NCBI GenBank assembly: GCA_964435115.1
Contig: CAYSYM010000014.1
Span: 1 to 64,000 of the forward strand
Source of the DNA: CAYSYM01 sp964435115
GTDB lineage: Bacteria; Chloroflexota; UBA6077; CF-72
Length of the DNA stretch: 64,000 bases
Direction of reading: 5' to 3'
This document shows positions 1 to 7,942 of the stretch, one piece after another (the first letter of the stretch is position 1; every line of letters starts with the position of its first letter). A model generated the notes under the pieces. That model was not told where the DNA came from. It made no database searches and worked only from the letters and a program-made list of their open reading frames with translations. Position numbers and translations under genes: made by a program.

Positions 1-2
1 TG

Positions 3-383
3 CTCCGCAAGCCGGGCTACCGGAAGCCGACACCCGAGATGGAGGCGGCCAGCCGAATCGAGAACGAGGACTACTTCTGCTGGTTCGTCCCGATCTGGTC
101 GGACATCACCGGCGCCAGCACCCGTGACCACCCGGCACCCTACCCGCTCGAGCTCGCCTACCGCCTGGTGCGCATGTTCTCGTTCGCCGGCGACACCGTG
201 CTGGACCCGTTCGTCGGGACTGGCACGACCACCAGGGCTGCCATGCTCGCGGCACGGAACAGCATCGGCATCGAGGTGGAGCCGTCCTACGTTCGCCTGG
301 CGCAGCGCCGCCTGGCGGATGTGCCGTTTGGCGTGACGCTCGAGGTCGAGATGCCCGGCTTGACAGAGCCGTCCCGGAGCTAG
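3..383 (+). CDS. Site-specific DNA methyltransferase, C-terminal part (5' end outside window)
   Basis: The reading frame is open at the left edge, so only the C-terminal part is present; the internal ATG at 39 is probably not the start. The fragment carries the S-adenosylmethionine-binding motif DPFVGTGTTT (about 204-233), followed by a helix and the IEVEPSY segment typical of N4-cytosine/N6-adenine DNA methyltransferases. The catalytic (D/S/N)PP(Y/F) motif IV is not visible and should lie upstream, which fits a beta-type order with motif IV before motif I. No restriction endonuclease follows it here, so whether it belongs to a restriction-modification system or is an orphan enzyme cannot be decided. 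The family is clear; the specificity is unknown. Confidence 0.85.
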   Translation, partial: LRKPGYRKPTPEMEAASRIENEDYFCWFVPIWSDITGASTRDHPAPYPLELAYRLVRMFSFAGDTVLDPFVGTGTTTRAAMLAARNSIGIEVEPSYVRLAQRRLADVPFGVTLEVEMPGLTEPSRS

Positions 384-564
384 TCCGGTGGGTGCGTGTC
401 CCGCGCCCCCGAACGCCTCGTCGCCTGGACCCGAACGTACGTCTTCATTGGCCGCACGCTGGCCGGGCTCGCGCCGGCGTCGGGCGCGGAGCACTGGAGT
501 CGCTGGCCTGCGTGGCCGTACCCTTCGAGGGGAAGCCTGGGGCAGTGGGAGCCGGGGAGTGGGC

Positions 565-1986
565 ATGAGTCAGGTCGCTGTGGCGCGCGGGTCAGCGCTC
601 GAACGATGGTTCCGCCTGGCGGAGCAGCGGACCGACGTCGGAACCGAGGTCCGGGCCGGGCTGACCACGTTCATGCTCATGAGCTACATCATCGTCGTGA
701 ACGCGGTGATCCTGACCACCGGCGCCAGCGTGGCGGGGCTGGACGTCTCGTTCGCCGCGATCGTGACCAGCACCTGCCTGGTGGCCGGGCTGATGACGCT
801 GGCCATGGGCGCGCGGGCCAACCTGCCCTTCGCGCTCGCACCCGGCATGGGTATCAACGCCGTGGTGGCGTTCCAGCTCATCGCCGGCATGCGGTACTCC
901 TTCGCCGAGGCGATGGGCGTGATCCTGCTGGAAGGGATCATCATCACCATCCTCGTCCTCACCGGCCTGCGGCAGTGGGTGATCCACGCGCTGCCACTGC
1001 CCCTGAAGCAGGCGATCGGGGCGGGCATCGGCCTGTTCCTGTTCGCCATCGGCGCCTACCAGGCCGGCTTCTTCGTGGTCCCGCTTGGCGCCACCCAGGG
1101 CGGCACCGTTCCGCCGCCCACCGCGGGCGCGCTGGGGCAGTTCACCGCGCCGCCGGTCCTCTTCGCCACCTTCGGCCTCCTCCTCACCGCGGCCCTCCTG
1201 AAGCTCGGCGTGAAGGGCGCGCTACTGCTGGGCATCCTGCTGACGACGGCCATCGGGATCGTGCTGCAGGCGCTGCTGGGCACGCGCCTCTCGGTGGTGC
1301 CGAACACGCTGGTGCTGCCGGCGCAGGTGGTCAGCGTGCCAGACTTCCGCTACCTGGGCGTCGGGATTGGCGGGCTCGAGTTCCTCACCCGGGGCGCCGG
1401 CAGCGGGCTCCTGGCGGGCCTGCTGGCCACCGTGTCGATCATGCTCAGCGATTTCTTCGACACCGCCGGCACGTTCACCGCCCTGGGAACCGAGGCCGGC
1501 CTGACGGACGAGCGAGGCAACCTGCGCGAGAACGAGGACCGCGCGTTCGTGGTGGACTCCCTGGCCGCGGCGGTGGGCGGCCTGGTGGGCTCGTCGAGCG
1601 CGACCACCTACATCGAGAGTGGGGCCGGGATCGCGGAGGGCGGACGGACCGGCCTGACGGCCGTGGTGGCCGCCATCCCGTTCTTCCTGGCCATGTGGCT
1701 GGCCAGCCTGTTCGCGATCGTGCCGCAAGAGGCCACCGCGGGCGCGCTCATGATCGTGGGCCTGCTCATGCTGGCCGCGGTTGGCAGTGAGATCCCGTGG
1801 AAGCGCTTCTCGGTCGGCCTGCCAGCCGTCTTCACGGTCATGCTTATGCCGCTCACGTGGAGCATCACCAACGGCATAGGCGCCGGCTTGATCCTCTACA
1901 CGCTCCTCAACCCACGGCAGGCCGGCGCGGCGCTGTGGATCGTCTCGGCCGTGTTCGCCCTCTACTTCGCGGTCGGCGCCCGGTAG
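565..1986 (+). CDS. NCS2-family (AzgA-type) purine permease
   Basis: A 473-residue polytopic membrane protein predicted to import guanine, hypoxanthine or adenine by proton symport. AzgA-type hallmarks are visible: an early LTTFMLMSYIIVVN segment, ALAPGMGINA, SDFFDTAGTFTALG near the middle and an ESGAGIAEGGRTGL substrate-site motif, spread over about 12-14 hydrophobic segments. The ATG at 565 is preferred because GGGGAG lies 5 bases upstream; an upstream open extension from 388 is low-complexity Arg/Gly/Ser sequence unlike the family. The family is usually 430-500 residues, so the gene is full length. It stands alone, with an unrelated toxin-antitoxin pair downstream. Substrate choice within the purines cannot be read from sequence. 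Confidence 0.9.
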   Translation: MSQVAVARGSALERWFRLAEQRTDVGTEVRAGLTTFMLMSYIIVVNAVILTTGASVAGLDVSFAAIVTSTCLVAGLMTLAMGARANLPFALAPGMGINAVVAFQLIAGMRYSFAEAMGVILLEGIIITILVLTGLRQWVIHALPLPLKQAIGAGIGLFLFAIGAYQAGFFVVPLGATQGGTVPPPTAGALGQFTAPPVLFATFGLLLTAALLKLGVKGALLLGILLTTAIGIVLQALLGTRLSVVPNTLVLPAQVVSVPDFRYLGVGIGGLEFLTRGAGSGLLAGLLATVSIMLSDFFDTAGTFTALGTEAGLTDERGNLRENEDRAFVVDSLAAAVGGLVGSSSATTYIESGAGIAEGGRTGLTAVVAAIPFFLAMWLASLFAIVPQEATAGALMIVGLLMLAAVGSEIPWKRFSVGLPAVFTVMLMPLTWSITNGIGAGLILYTLLNPRQAGAALWIVSAVFALYFAVGAR

Positions 1987-2059
1987 AGCCGGCCCGGCAC
2001 CACTCCTCCCATCTCCTCCCCGGCAACGGCGCGCGCTCATCCGGTCGGACCTGGTGCGG

Positions 2060-2086
2060 CACCAATTGGTGTACCATCTAGGGTAC
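2060..2086 (+). promoter_or_regulatory. Candidate toxin-antitoxin operator with two inverted repeats
   Basis: Two adjacent palindromes lie just before the antitoxin gene. The first is a perfect 12-base palindrome CACCAATTGGTG at 2060-2071. The second is GTACC-N6-GGTAC at 2071-2086, and the two share one base. The stretch is AT-richer than its surroundings and probably also holds the -10 region. Antitoxins of the Phd/YefM class normally bind such palindromes to repress their own operon; that role is inferred from the family and the position. Confidence 0.6.
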
Positions 2087-2102
2087 TGAAAGAGGTGCTC
2101 CC

Positions 2103-2372
2103 ATGCAGACGATCCCGGCGCGCGAGATCAAGCGGCGCGGCCTCAGCGCGGTGGACCAGGCGCTGGCAGAGGGGCCGGTCCACGTGATCAAGAACGACGT
2201 CCCCACCTACGTGGTGCTCACAGAGGCGCACTACCGCGACCTGCTCGCGGCGCAGGAGGAGGCGTACCTGGCGCGGCTGAGGGCGTCGCTGGAGGACGTC
2301 CAGGCCGGCCGGGTACGGCGGGTCACGGCCCAGCAGCTCATCGACGAGCTGCGGCTCGAAGACGCGGAGTGA
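2103..2372 (+). CDS. Type II antitoxin, Phd/YefM-like
   Basis: An 89-residue protein beginning MQTIPAREIKRRGLSAVD and containing GPVHVIKNDVPTYVVLTEAHYRDLL, the usual Phd/YefM layout of a DNA-binding N-terminus with a beta strand that reads as prevent-host-death. The C-terminal half is charged and helical, expected to wrap the cognate toxin. An AGAGGTG ribosome site lies about 5 bases before the ATG. Its stop overlaps the toxin start by four bases (GTGA), so the two are translationally coupled. It should neutralise the downstream RelE-like toxin and repress the operon through the palindromes just upstream. Confidence 0.85.
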   Translation: MQTIPAREIKRRGLSAVDQALAEGPVHVIKNDVPTYVVLTEAHYRDLLAAQEEAYLARLRASLEDVQAGRVRRVTAQQLIDELRLEDAE

Positions 2373-2653
2373 GCTACGTCCTCGTCCCGACGCGCCACTT
2401 CGACCGACAGGCGGAGCGGTTTCGCCGGGCGTACCCCGAGCTCCGGCGGCGCCTCGCGAGCGTCCTGCGGGATCTTGAGACCGATCCCCACCAGCCACAC
2501 CTGCGGCTGCACTCATTGCGGGGCCAGCTGGCGGGTCTTCAGGCGGTCAGCGTGACGTACGCCTACCGCCTCGTGCTGACGATCCAGGTCACGGAACGCG
2601 AGGTCATCCTGCTCGACATCGGCAGCCACGACGAGGTCTACCGTGATGCCTGA
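2369..2653 (+). CDS. Type II toxin, RelE/ParE superfamily (mRNA interferase-like)
   Basis: A 94-residue basic protein with a GTG start inside the antitoxin stop. The order is that of RelE/StbE-type toxins: an N-terminal helix rich in Arg (HFDRQAERFRRAYPELRRRL), a helix ending in DPHQPHLRLHSL, then strands carrying YAYRLVLTI and the terminal LLDIGSHDEVY motif. Conserved Arg in the YRLV strand and His in GSHDEVY are present, so there is no sign of inactivation. The likely action is ribosome-dependent mRNA cleavage; a ParE-like gyrase-poisoning role is less likely given the C-terminal motif. Together with the preceding gene it forms a complete two-gene module. Confidence 0.85.
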   Translation: MSYVLVPTRHFDRQAERFRRAYPELRRRLASVLRDLETDPHQPHLRLHSLRGQLAGLQAVSVTYAYRLVLTIQVTEREVILLDIGSHDEVYRDA

Positions 2654-2727
2654 CGGCGCGGGCAGTAGCAGCAACCAGGGCGGGTCCTGCACCACGCTCC
2701 AGCGCGAGCTCGGCTGAGGGGCCGGCC

Positions 2728-3840
2728 ATGGCACGCGCGCCCGCGACCCCCGCGTGCGTCCGGTGCGGCTCGCCTGCGCCCGGTCCGACCGCCTGGTGCT
2801 GTGCCGCGTGCGGCGGGCCGTTCGAGCTTCCGCCACTCGACCTCGACCCCGGCGTGCTGGACCCACGTGCCAGTGGCCTCTGGCGCTACCGCGCCTGGCT
2901 CCCGCTCGCCGGCGACCCCGTCTCGCTGGGCGAGCCCGAGACTCCCCTCGTCGCCGTGGCCTGGGATGAGGCGCGCACACTCATGAAGGTGGAGGGGCTG
3001 CTGCCCACCGGGTCGTTCAAGGATCGCGGCACGGCCGCCATGGTGACGCACCTGCGGCGCGTCGGGGCACGCCACGTCGTCGAGGACTCTTCGGGCAACG
3101 CCGGCGCGTCCGTCGCCGGGTACTGCGCCCGCGCCGGCATCGCCTGTGCCATCTACGTACCCGAGATAGCTTCACCCGCCAAGCTCCGCCAGGTAGAGGC
3201 GTACGGGGCGCGCCTGGTACGCGTGCCCGGCAGCCGCGAGGCGACGGCCGAGGCGGCGCGCCGCGCGGCCGCGCAGACGGCCTACGCCAGCCACGTCTGG
3301 AGCCCGTACTTCCTGGCGGGCACCCGGACCTGCGCTTTCGAGCTGTGGGAGCAGCTCGACCGGCGCGCCCCGGACCACGTGGTGCTGCCAGTTGGCTCCG
3401 GGACCTTGCTGCTGGGGCTGGCACGCGGCTTCGACGCGCTGCGAGCGGCTGGCCTGGTGGCGGGGGTGCCACGGCTGTGGGCCGTCCAGGCCGCCTCCGT
3501 CGCGCCACTCGTGCGGGCGCTCGGCGGGGAACCCGTTGTTCCCCCTCCCGAGGGCTGGACCGCCCCGGTGGCCGAGGGGATCGCCATCGCCCGGCCCGTG
3601 CGGGAGCAGGAGATCCTCGCCGCGCTGAGGGCGAGTCGGGGTGGCGCGGTCGCCGTCGACGACGCGTCGGTGCTCGCGGCCCAGGCCGAGCTGGCGCGGC
3701 AGGGGCTGTACGCGGAGCCCACCTCCGCCGCAGCGCCAGCCGGCTTGCGGACGCTCCTCGCGGCCGGGCGGATTGGCCGCCAGGAGCAGACCGTCGTCGT
3801 GCTCACTGGCCACGGCCTGAAGACCCCGCCCCGGCACTGA
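2728..3840 (+). CDS. Threonine synthase-like PLP-dependent enzyme with N-terminal zinc ribbon
   Basis: A 370-residue fold-type II PLP enzyme. Residues 10-28 hold a CxxC...CxxC zinc ribbon (Cys10, 13, 25, 28), common in one threonine synthase branch. The PLP-binding lysine is Lys98 in TGSFKDRG, followed by EDSSGNAGAS for the cofactor phosphate/ring contact, and by LPVGSGTLLLG, the glycine-rich phosphate-binding loop. This suggests conversion of O-phosphohomoserine to threonine, though such single copies are often labelled only pyridoxal-phosphate-dependent enzyme. GAGGGG lies 7 bases before the ATG. No other threonine gene is adjacent, so the metabolic role rests on family resemblance alone. 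Confidence 0.8.
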   Translation: MARAPATPACVRCGSPAPGPTAWCCAACGGPFELPPLDLDPGVLDPRASGLWRYRAWLPLAGDPVSLGEPETPLVAVAWDEARTLMKVEGLLPTGSFKDRGTAAMVTHLRRVGARHVVEDSSGNAGASVAGYCARAGIACAIYVPEIASPAKLRQVEAYGARLVRVPGSREATAEAARRAAAQTAYASHVWSPYFLAGTRTCAFELWEQLDRRAPDHVVLPVGSGTLLLGLARGFDALRAAGLVAGVPRLWAVQAASVAPLVRALGGEPVVPPPEGWTAPVAEGIAIARPVREQEILAALRASRGGAVAVDDASVLAAQAELARQGLYAEPTSAAAPAGLRTLLAAGRIGRQEQTVVVLTGHGLKTPPRH

Positions 3841-3988
3841 GCGCTCCACGCTCCGCGTTCTCGCCGGCGCGGAAGATCGGTCAGGTGGCCGACGTCAGCC
3901 CCCGCCGTCCGGCCGATACCTCTCCTGGGAACCGGCCCTGGGAGCGGGCCAGCCACGTGGGCCCGATTCGGCCCGCCGGCTGGCCCGG

Positions 3989-4504
3989 GTGGAACGCAGC
4001 ACGCGCGCGGGCGGTCAGTTGGAGCCGCCCGGTCCACGCAGCACCCGGGGCTGGCGCTCACACGGGAACGCCGCCCTCCAGCGTGCCACGGGGCGACTGC
4101 TGGGAGGTGCTTCCACGGAGACAACGGCTTCAGTCGAGGGGACGGTTCTCGTTGCCGACGACGACCCGGGCATGCGCCGCCTCATGTGCGCCATCCTTGG
4201 CGGGCGGTTCGCGCTTCTCGAGGCCGGGGACGGCGAGGAGGCGCTCCGGGCGGTGCGCACGCATCGACCCGATCTCCTCCTCCTCGACGTCAACATGCCT
4301 GGCCGCGACGGGCTGCAGGTGTGCCGGCTGCTGAAGGAGGCGCCTGACACCCGCCACATCAAGGTCGTCCTGGTCAGCGCGCGGGCCACCCCGTCCGACC
4401 AGGCGAAGGGACGGGCGGCCGGTGCCGATGACTACGTGACGAAGCCGTTCAGTCCGCGCGACCTGCTGCTGCTCGTGGAGCGGCTGCTGGCCGACAATCG
4501 GTAG
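3989..4504 (+). CDS. Response regulator, single receiver domain
   Basis: The last ~120 residues are a CheY-like receiver: acidic triad Asp57-Asp59, phospho-acceptor Asp100 in LLLLDVNMPG, switch Ser130 and Lys152 in TKPFSP. No output domain follows. The start is uncertain: the GTG at 3989 gives a 50-residue N-terminal tail of low-complexity Arg/Gly/Ser sequence that is probably not part of the domain. The conserved domain begins near 4139, but no good in-frame ATG/GTG with a ribosome site lies immediately before it. No histidine kinase is in the window. A second receiver-only protein lies convergently just downstream. Confidence 0.75.
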   Translation: MERSTRAGGQLEPPGPRSTRGWRSHGNAALQRATGRLLGGASTETTASVEGTVLVADDDPGMRRLMCAILGGRFALLEAGDGEEALRAVRTHRPDLLLLDVNMPGRDGLQVCRLLKEAPDTRHIKVVLVSARATPSDQAKGRAAGADDYVTKPFSPRDLLLLVERLLADNR

Positions 4505-4505
4505 C

Positions 4506-4532
4506 CAAGCGGGCTGCACGCTGGCCCGCTTG
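4506..4532. terminator. Hairpin after response regulator gene
   Basis: CAAGCGGGC and GCCCGCTTG form a perfect 9-base-pair stem with a 9-base loop, starting two bases after the response regulator stop codon. No T-run follows, as is common in very GC-rich genomes. It lies between two convergent genes and could end transcription from the plus strand. Confidence 0.55.
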
Positions 4533-4688
4533 CCGGGCCATGCAGGAGCGGAACGCTTCCGACACCGGGGGGACCCGGACGCGGAAACCGCTCGGCGCTG
4601 CGGCCACCAGCCCGCCGTCCCACGGGCTCCGGGCAGGCCGGCGCGGAACCGCCCGCGCGCCTGCCCCCTGGCCTGAGCGCCGTCCTCC

Positions 4689-5060
4689 TCACTGTGGGAG
4701 GAGCTGGTACAGCTTGTCGAGGAGCTCGACCGGGCTGAAGGGCTTGGTGAGGAAGGCGTCGGCGCCGGCCTGCTGCCCGCGAGCGCGCTCCTGCGGCCCC
4801 TGCAGGGCGGTCAGCAGGATCACCCTGGCGTGGCTGGTCTGAGGGTCAGCCTTCAGAGCCTCGCACACGTCGAAGCCGTTGAGGCCGGGCATGACCACGT
4901 CGAGGACGACCACGTCCGGCAGGTGCTCGCGGGCGAGGCGAAGGGCCTCGAGGCCGTCGGCGGCGAGCAGCAGGGCAAAGTCAGGGTTGGCGAGCGTGGC
5001 GCTCAGCAGGCGCCGGAGCCCGGCGTCGTCGTCGGCGATCAGAACGGTGTAGCGGGCCAT
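4689..5060 (-). CDS. Response regulator, stand-alone CheY-like receiver
   Basis: A 123-residue protein consisting only of a receiver domain: acidic cluster Asp10-Asp12, phospho-acceptor Asp54 in VVLDVVMPG, Thr84 and Lys106 in LTKPFSP. All phosphorylation residues are intact. Receiver-only proteins act by protein contact (motility, phosphorelay or kinase modulation) rather than by DNA binding. It resembles the convergent plus-strand regulator in length and in the TKPFSP signature, so the pair may stem from a duplication. No kinase, phosphotransferase or chemotaxis gene is nearby, so the partner is unknown. Confidence 0.85.
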   Translation of the reverse strand: MARYTVLIADDDAGLRRLLSATLANPDFALLLAADGLEALRLAREHLPDVVVLDVVMPGLNGFDVCEALKADPQTSHARVILLTALQGPQERARGQQAGADAFLTKPFSPVELLDKLYQLLPQ

Positions 5061-5087
5061 CGCAGGGAGCGGGGGACGCGCTCCATC

Positions 5088-5122
5088 CTACCCGGGAACC
5101 GACCGTCCGGTCAGCCGGGTAG
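5088..5122 (-). terminator. Nested hairpin at the end of the liv/LLM/VOC operon
   Basis: CTACCCGG (5088-5095) pairs perfectly with CCGGGTAG (5115-5122), and the enclosed bases contain a second stem GACC/GGTC (5101-5112). The element sits 26 bases past the VOC gene stop on the minus strand and 28 bases before the next minus-strand start. It is a plausible operon terminator or a processing barrier; no T-run is seen. Confidence 0.5.
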
Positions 5123-5147
5123 CCCGTCGAGCGGCGCGAGCCGGGAG

Positions 5148-6029
5148 CTACTCCGGCGTCTCGACCAGGGCGAAGCGCGTCCCGAGCGCCTGCTCGGGTG
5201 GGATCAGCCTGCCTCCTGGCGTACCCGGCGCGTCGCGCAGCGCGACGCCGGCGCGCTGGAGGACGCTCGCGGCCCGCACCAGGCTCGCCACGCGGAGAGT
5301 GACCTGGTACGGCCCCTCTCCCGCGCGGTCGAGCTCAGCGCGTAGCGGCCCGTTGCCGCTCGGCGCCACCAGGGCGATCGCGAAGTCGCCCAGGCGGTAG
5401 CGCGCGCGGGTGGCCCCCAGCTCGGGGACCGTGTCCTGGCACTCGAGCGCCAGCCCGAGCTGCCGCTCGTACAGGTGCCGGCCCCCGTCTAGGTCGCGGA
5501 TGAGCACGGTGACGCCGGCGACGCCCATGGCGCCCAGCTCGTGCGCACCAGGCTGCTCCCACTTCAGACGCTCCGCATCCGGCAATGCCCACTGAATGAC
5601 GAACGGCCACGGCCGTCGCCACGCCACCCCGCCGGGAACGAGCAGCCGCCACCGGAGCACTGGTCCGTCGGGGCGCTCGCGCTCCATCGCCAATGGCCCC
5701 TCGACCTCCAGCCCGGCCGCGCGGACGCGCCCTGCCAGGGCGTCGAGCGCGTCCGCAGCCAGGCAGTAGCCCACCGGGCCGCCCTCGTGCTGGGCCAGGT
5801 AGTCCACCAGGGCGCTCCCGTTGGGGCCCGAGGCACGCGCCTCGGCCGGATCGTAGACCGCCAGCAGCTCCAGGTAGTCCACCCCGAAGCGGATGAGCCC
5901 GTTGTGCGTGCCGCGTCCGGTGTGCCTGCCACCCGGACGGGCGTCGAGCCCCAGCACCTCGCGGCAGTGGGCGATAGCGCTGTCCAGGTCACGGACGGCG
6001 ATCACGGCATGGTCGAACCGCTGAAGCAT
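5148..6029 (-). CDS. VOC (glyoxalase/dioxygenase-fold) protein, two-module
   Basis: A 293-residue protein that opens with MLQRFDHAVIAVRDLDSAI, the typical VOC first strand with a metal-ligand His (His7), and repeats the fold near residue 170 (VAGVTVLIRDLDGGRHLYERQLGL). The first module resembles glyoxalase-like domains in the block GLIRFGVDYLELLAV. The second lacks an equivalent His at its first strand, so one site may be non-metal. It is the last gene of the minus-strand transporter operon, with a GAGAGGTGAGG ribosome site. Likely roles are ring cleavage, isomerisation or binding of a small organic acid taken up by the transporter; the exact reaction is not recognisable. Confidence 0.75.
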   Translation of the reverse strand: MLQRFDHAVIAVRDLDSAIAHCREVLGLDARPGGRHTGRGTHNGLIRFGVDYLELLAVYDPAEARASGPNGSALVDYLAQHEGGPVGYCLAADALDALAGRVRAAGLEVEGPLAMERERPDGPVLRWRLLVPGGVAWRRPWPFVIQWALPDAERLKWEQPGAHELGAMGVAGVTVLIRDLDGGRHLYERQLGLALECQDTVPELGATRARYRLGDFAIALVAPSGNGPLRAELDRAGEGPYQVTLRVASLVRAASVLQRAGVALRDAPGTPGGRLIPPEQALGTRFALVETPE

Positions 6030-6131
6030 GGCACCTCACCTCTCGTCAAGCCCGACCCGTGGGATGGGACTCCATCTGCGCTCCATCCTGGCGCACCTCC
6101 CCGTCCACCGGCGAGCGGGCACACGCAGCGC

Positions 6132-7118
6132 CTACGCGAAGGCCGGCAGCACTTCTTCGGTGACCCGCTTGAACTGGCGCTCCTGGTCGTACCCGGTCAG
6201 CCGCAACGTGATGGTGGTGGTCCCGGCGTCGACGAACTGGCGCAGGTTCTCGATGCACTCGGCCGGCGAGCCCATCGCAACCCAGCGCTCCAGGAACGGC
6301 CGTGAGTAGTCCACCCCGTAGTAGGAATCCAGGAAGCGCTTCGTCTCCTGGAACCCCGCCTCGCGGTCCTCGTTCACGTTGATGTTGTAGTAGTGGCAGA
6401 CCTCGAAGCCGGCCGGAAGCGCCCGCCCCTCCTCGTCGGCGTAGCGCCGGATCAGCTCCAGGGACCGGCGCACCTCGTCGGGACTCTTGGCCGTCGTCAT
6501 CCAGCCATCGCCGTACCGGGCCACGCGGCGGTAGGCGGTCTCGACGTTGCGCGTCTTGGCCAGGTCCGGGTTCGCGGTCACCCAGACGGGCAGCGGCTGC
6601 TGCACCGGTCGCGGCAGCACAGTCACGTCCTGGAAGCGGTTGTACTGGCCTTCGTAGCTCGCGTGCTCCTGGGTGGAGATGAGCCGCATGATCTCGATGG
6701 CTTCTTCCATGCGCCGCATGCGGCTGCCCGGGTCGATCCGGAGCGCCTCGAACTCCGGCTCGAAGGCTCCGCCACCGGCGCCCGGCTGGCCCTGGCAGGC
6801 GACGAACACGGTGCGACCACCCGAGAGGAAGTCCAGGCTGGCCCACTGGTAGGCCAGGATCAGCGCATCGCGCAGGGGTGTGCTGGCCATGCACGCCGCC
6901 CCCAGCCGCACCCGCCGGGTCCGCACGGCGAGCGCGCCGAGGAGCACCAGGGCGTCCAGGCGCGGCTTGGCGAAGATGGAGTCGCCCACCCACACCGAGT
7001 CCCACCCGGCGTCGTCGGCCCCGGCAGCCAGGCCGATCATCTGATCCACTGTGGTCGCGCCGATGATGACGCCTCGATTCGGCAGCGTCAGGCCGAAGCG
7101 GGCCTTCTGACCGGGCAT
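6132..7118 (-). CDS. LLM-class (luciferase-like) flavin-dependent oxidoreductase
   Basis: A 328-residue TIM-barrel enzyme of the bacterial luciferase/F420-dependent group: KARFGLTLPNRG at strand 1, GWDSVWVGDSIF, LGALAVRTRRVRLG, the LDFLSGGR motif and RRMEEAIEIMRLI. It should use FMNH2 or reduced F420 to oxidise or reduce a small substrate. The start at 7118 is chosen over a longer form at 7154 because AGGAGGTGA stands 8 bases upstream; that ribosome site overlaps the livF stop codon, coupling the two genes. Placement after a complete ABC importer suggests it acts on the imported compound. Cofactor and substrate cannot be told from sequence. Confidence 0.85.
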   Translation of the reverse strand: MPGQKARFGLTLPNRGVIIGATTVDQMIGLAAGADDAGWDSVWVGDSIFAKPRLDALVLLGALAVRTRRVRLGAACMASTPLRDALILAYQWASLDFLSGGRTVFVACQGQPGAGGGAFEPEFEALRIDPGSRMRRMEEAIEIMRLISTQEHASYEGQYNRFQDVTVLPRPVQQPLPVWVTANPDLAKTRNVETAYRRVARYGDGWMTTAKSPDEVRRSLELIRRYADEEGRALPAGFEVCHYYNINVNEDREAGFQETKRFLDSYYGVDYSRPFLERWVAMGSPAECIENLRQFVDAGTTTITLRLTGYDQERQFKRVTEEVLPAFA

Positions 7119-7126
7119 GCGGAACG

Positions 7127-7135
7127 TCACCTCCT
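7127..7135 (-). promoter_or_regulatory. Strong ribosome binding site overlapping livF stop
   Basis: On the minus strand this reads AGGAGGTGA and includes the livF TGA. It is 8 bases from the ATG at 7118 and fixes that codon as the LLM oxidoreductase start. Confidence 0.75.
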
Positions 7136-7942
7136 GAGATCCATGGTCCGCCACGCGTGCGGGGCGCCCGGTGGCTGAGCCACGCCCAGGTAGCGCGCGC
7201 GCACCTCGTCGCTCGCGGCCAGGTCGGACGCGGCGCCGCTGGCGACGACCCGGCCGGTCTGGAGGACGTAGGCGCGGTCGGCCACCTCCAGCGCCATGCG
7301 GGCGTTCTGCTCCACCAGGAGCACCGTCACGCCGCCTGCATGCAGGCGGCGCAGCAGGTCGAAGAGTTGGCGGACGACCACCGGCGCGAGGCCGAGGCTC
7401 GGCTCGTCGAGCAGCAGCACTTTCGGCCGCGCCATGAGGGCCCGGCCGATCGCCAGCATCTGCTGCTCACCGCCGGAGAGCGTGCCGGCCGGCTGCTTCA
7501 CCCGCTCGCCGAGGATGGGGAACAGCTCCAGCACCCGCGCGAGCTGCTCGGCCGCCTCCGCGCGCGAGCGGACGTACGCACCGAGGGCGAGGTTGTCGCC
7601 CACTGTCATCTCGCCGAAGATCCGTCGACCTTCGGGCACCAGCACCAGCCCGCGCCGCGGAAGCGCGTGGGGTGCGACGCGGCGCAGGGAGCGGCCTTCC
7701 AGGCGGACGTCGCCGCCAGCGAGGGGGACCAGCCCGGCGACCGCGCGCAGCGTGCTACTCTTGCCCGCGCCGTTGGGGCCGATCAGCGCGACCAGCTCGC
7801 CGGCCGCGACATCGAATGAGACACCGCTCACTGCGCGAATGGCCCCGTACTGGACGGTGACCTCCTCTACCGCCAGCACCGGCTCGGGCGCACCCGCGGC
7901 CGGCCGGCCGTCGCCGGGCGCAGAGGGCGCGGTGACGCTCAC
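7127..7942 (-). CDS. livF: Branched-chain amino-acid-type ABC transporter ATPase LivF
   Basis: A 271-residue ABC ATPase with Walker A GPNGAGKS (about 55-62), signature LSGGEQQ, Walker B LLLDEPS and H-loop LLVEQN, matching the short LivF subfamily (VPEGRRIFGEMTV is characteristic). It pairs with LivG to energise import through LivH/LivM. The GTG at 7942 overlaps the livG stop by four bases (GTGA) and gives the usual family length; the upstream open extension is antisense-like Arg/Gly sequence. The 20-residue Ala/Pro-rich lead before the ABC fold is slightly long. Confidence 0.9.
   Translation of the reverse strand: MSVTAPSAPGDGRPAAGAPEPVLAVEEVTVQYGAIRAVSGVSFDVAAGELVALIGPNGAGKSSTLRAVAGLVPLAGGDVRLEGRSLRRVAPHALPRRGLVLVPEGRRIFGEMTVGDNLALGAYVRSRAEAAEQLARVLELFPILGERVKQPAGTLSGGEQQMLAIGRALMARPKVLLLDEPSLGLAPVVVRQLFDLLRRLHAGGVTVLLVEQNARMALEVADRAYVLQTGRVVASGAASDLAASDEVRARYLGVAQPPGAPHAWRTMDLRR

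Noticed and set aside
388..564. N-terminal extension of the purine permease
   Set aside because: Low-complexity sequence without conservation; a good ribosome site supports the start at 565.
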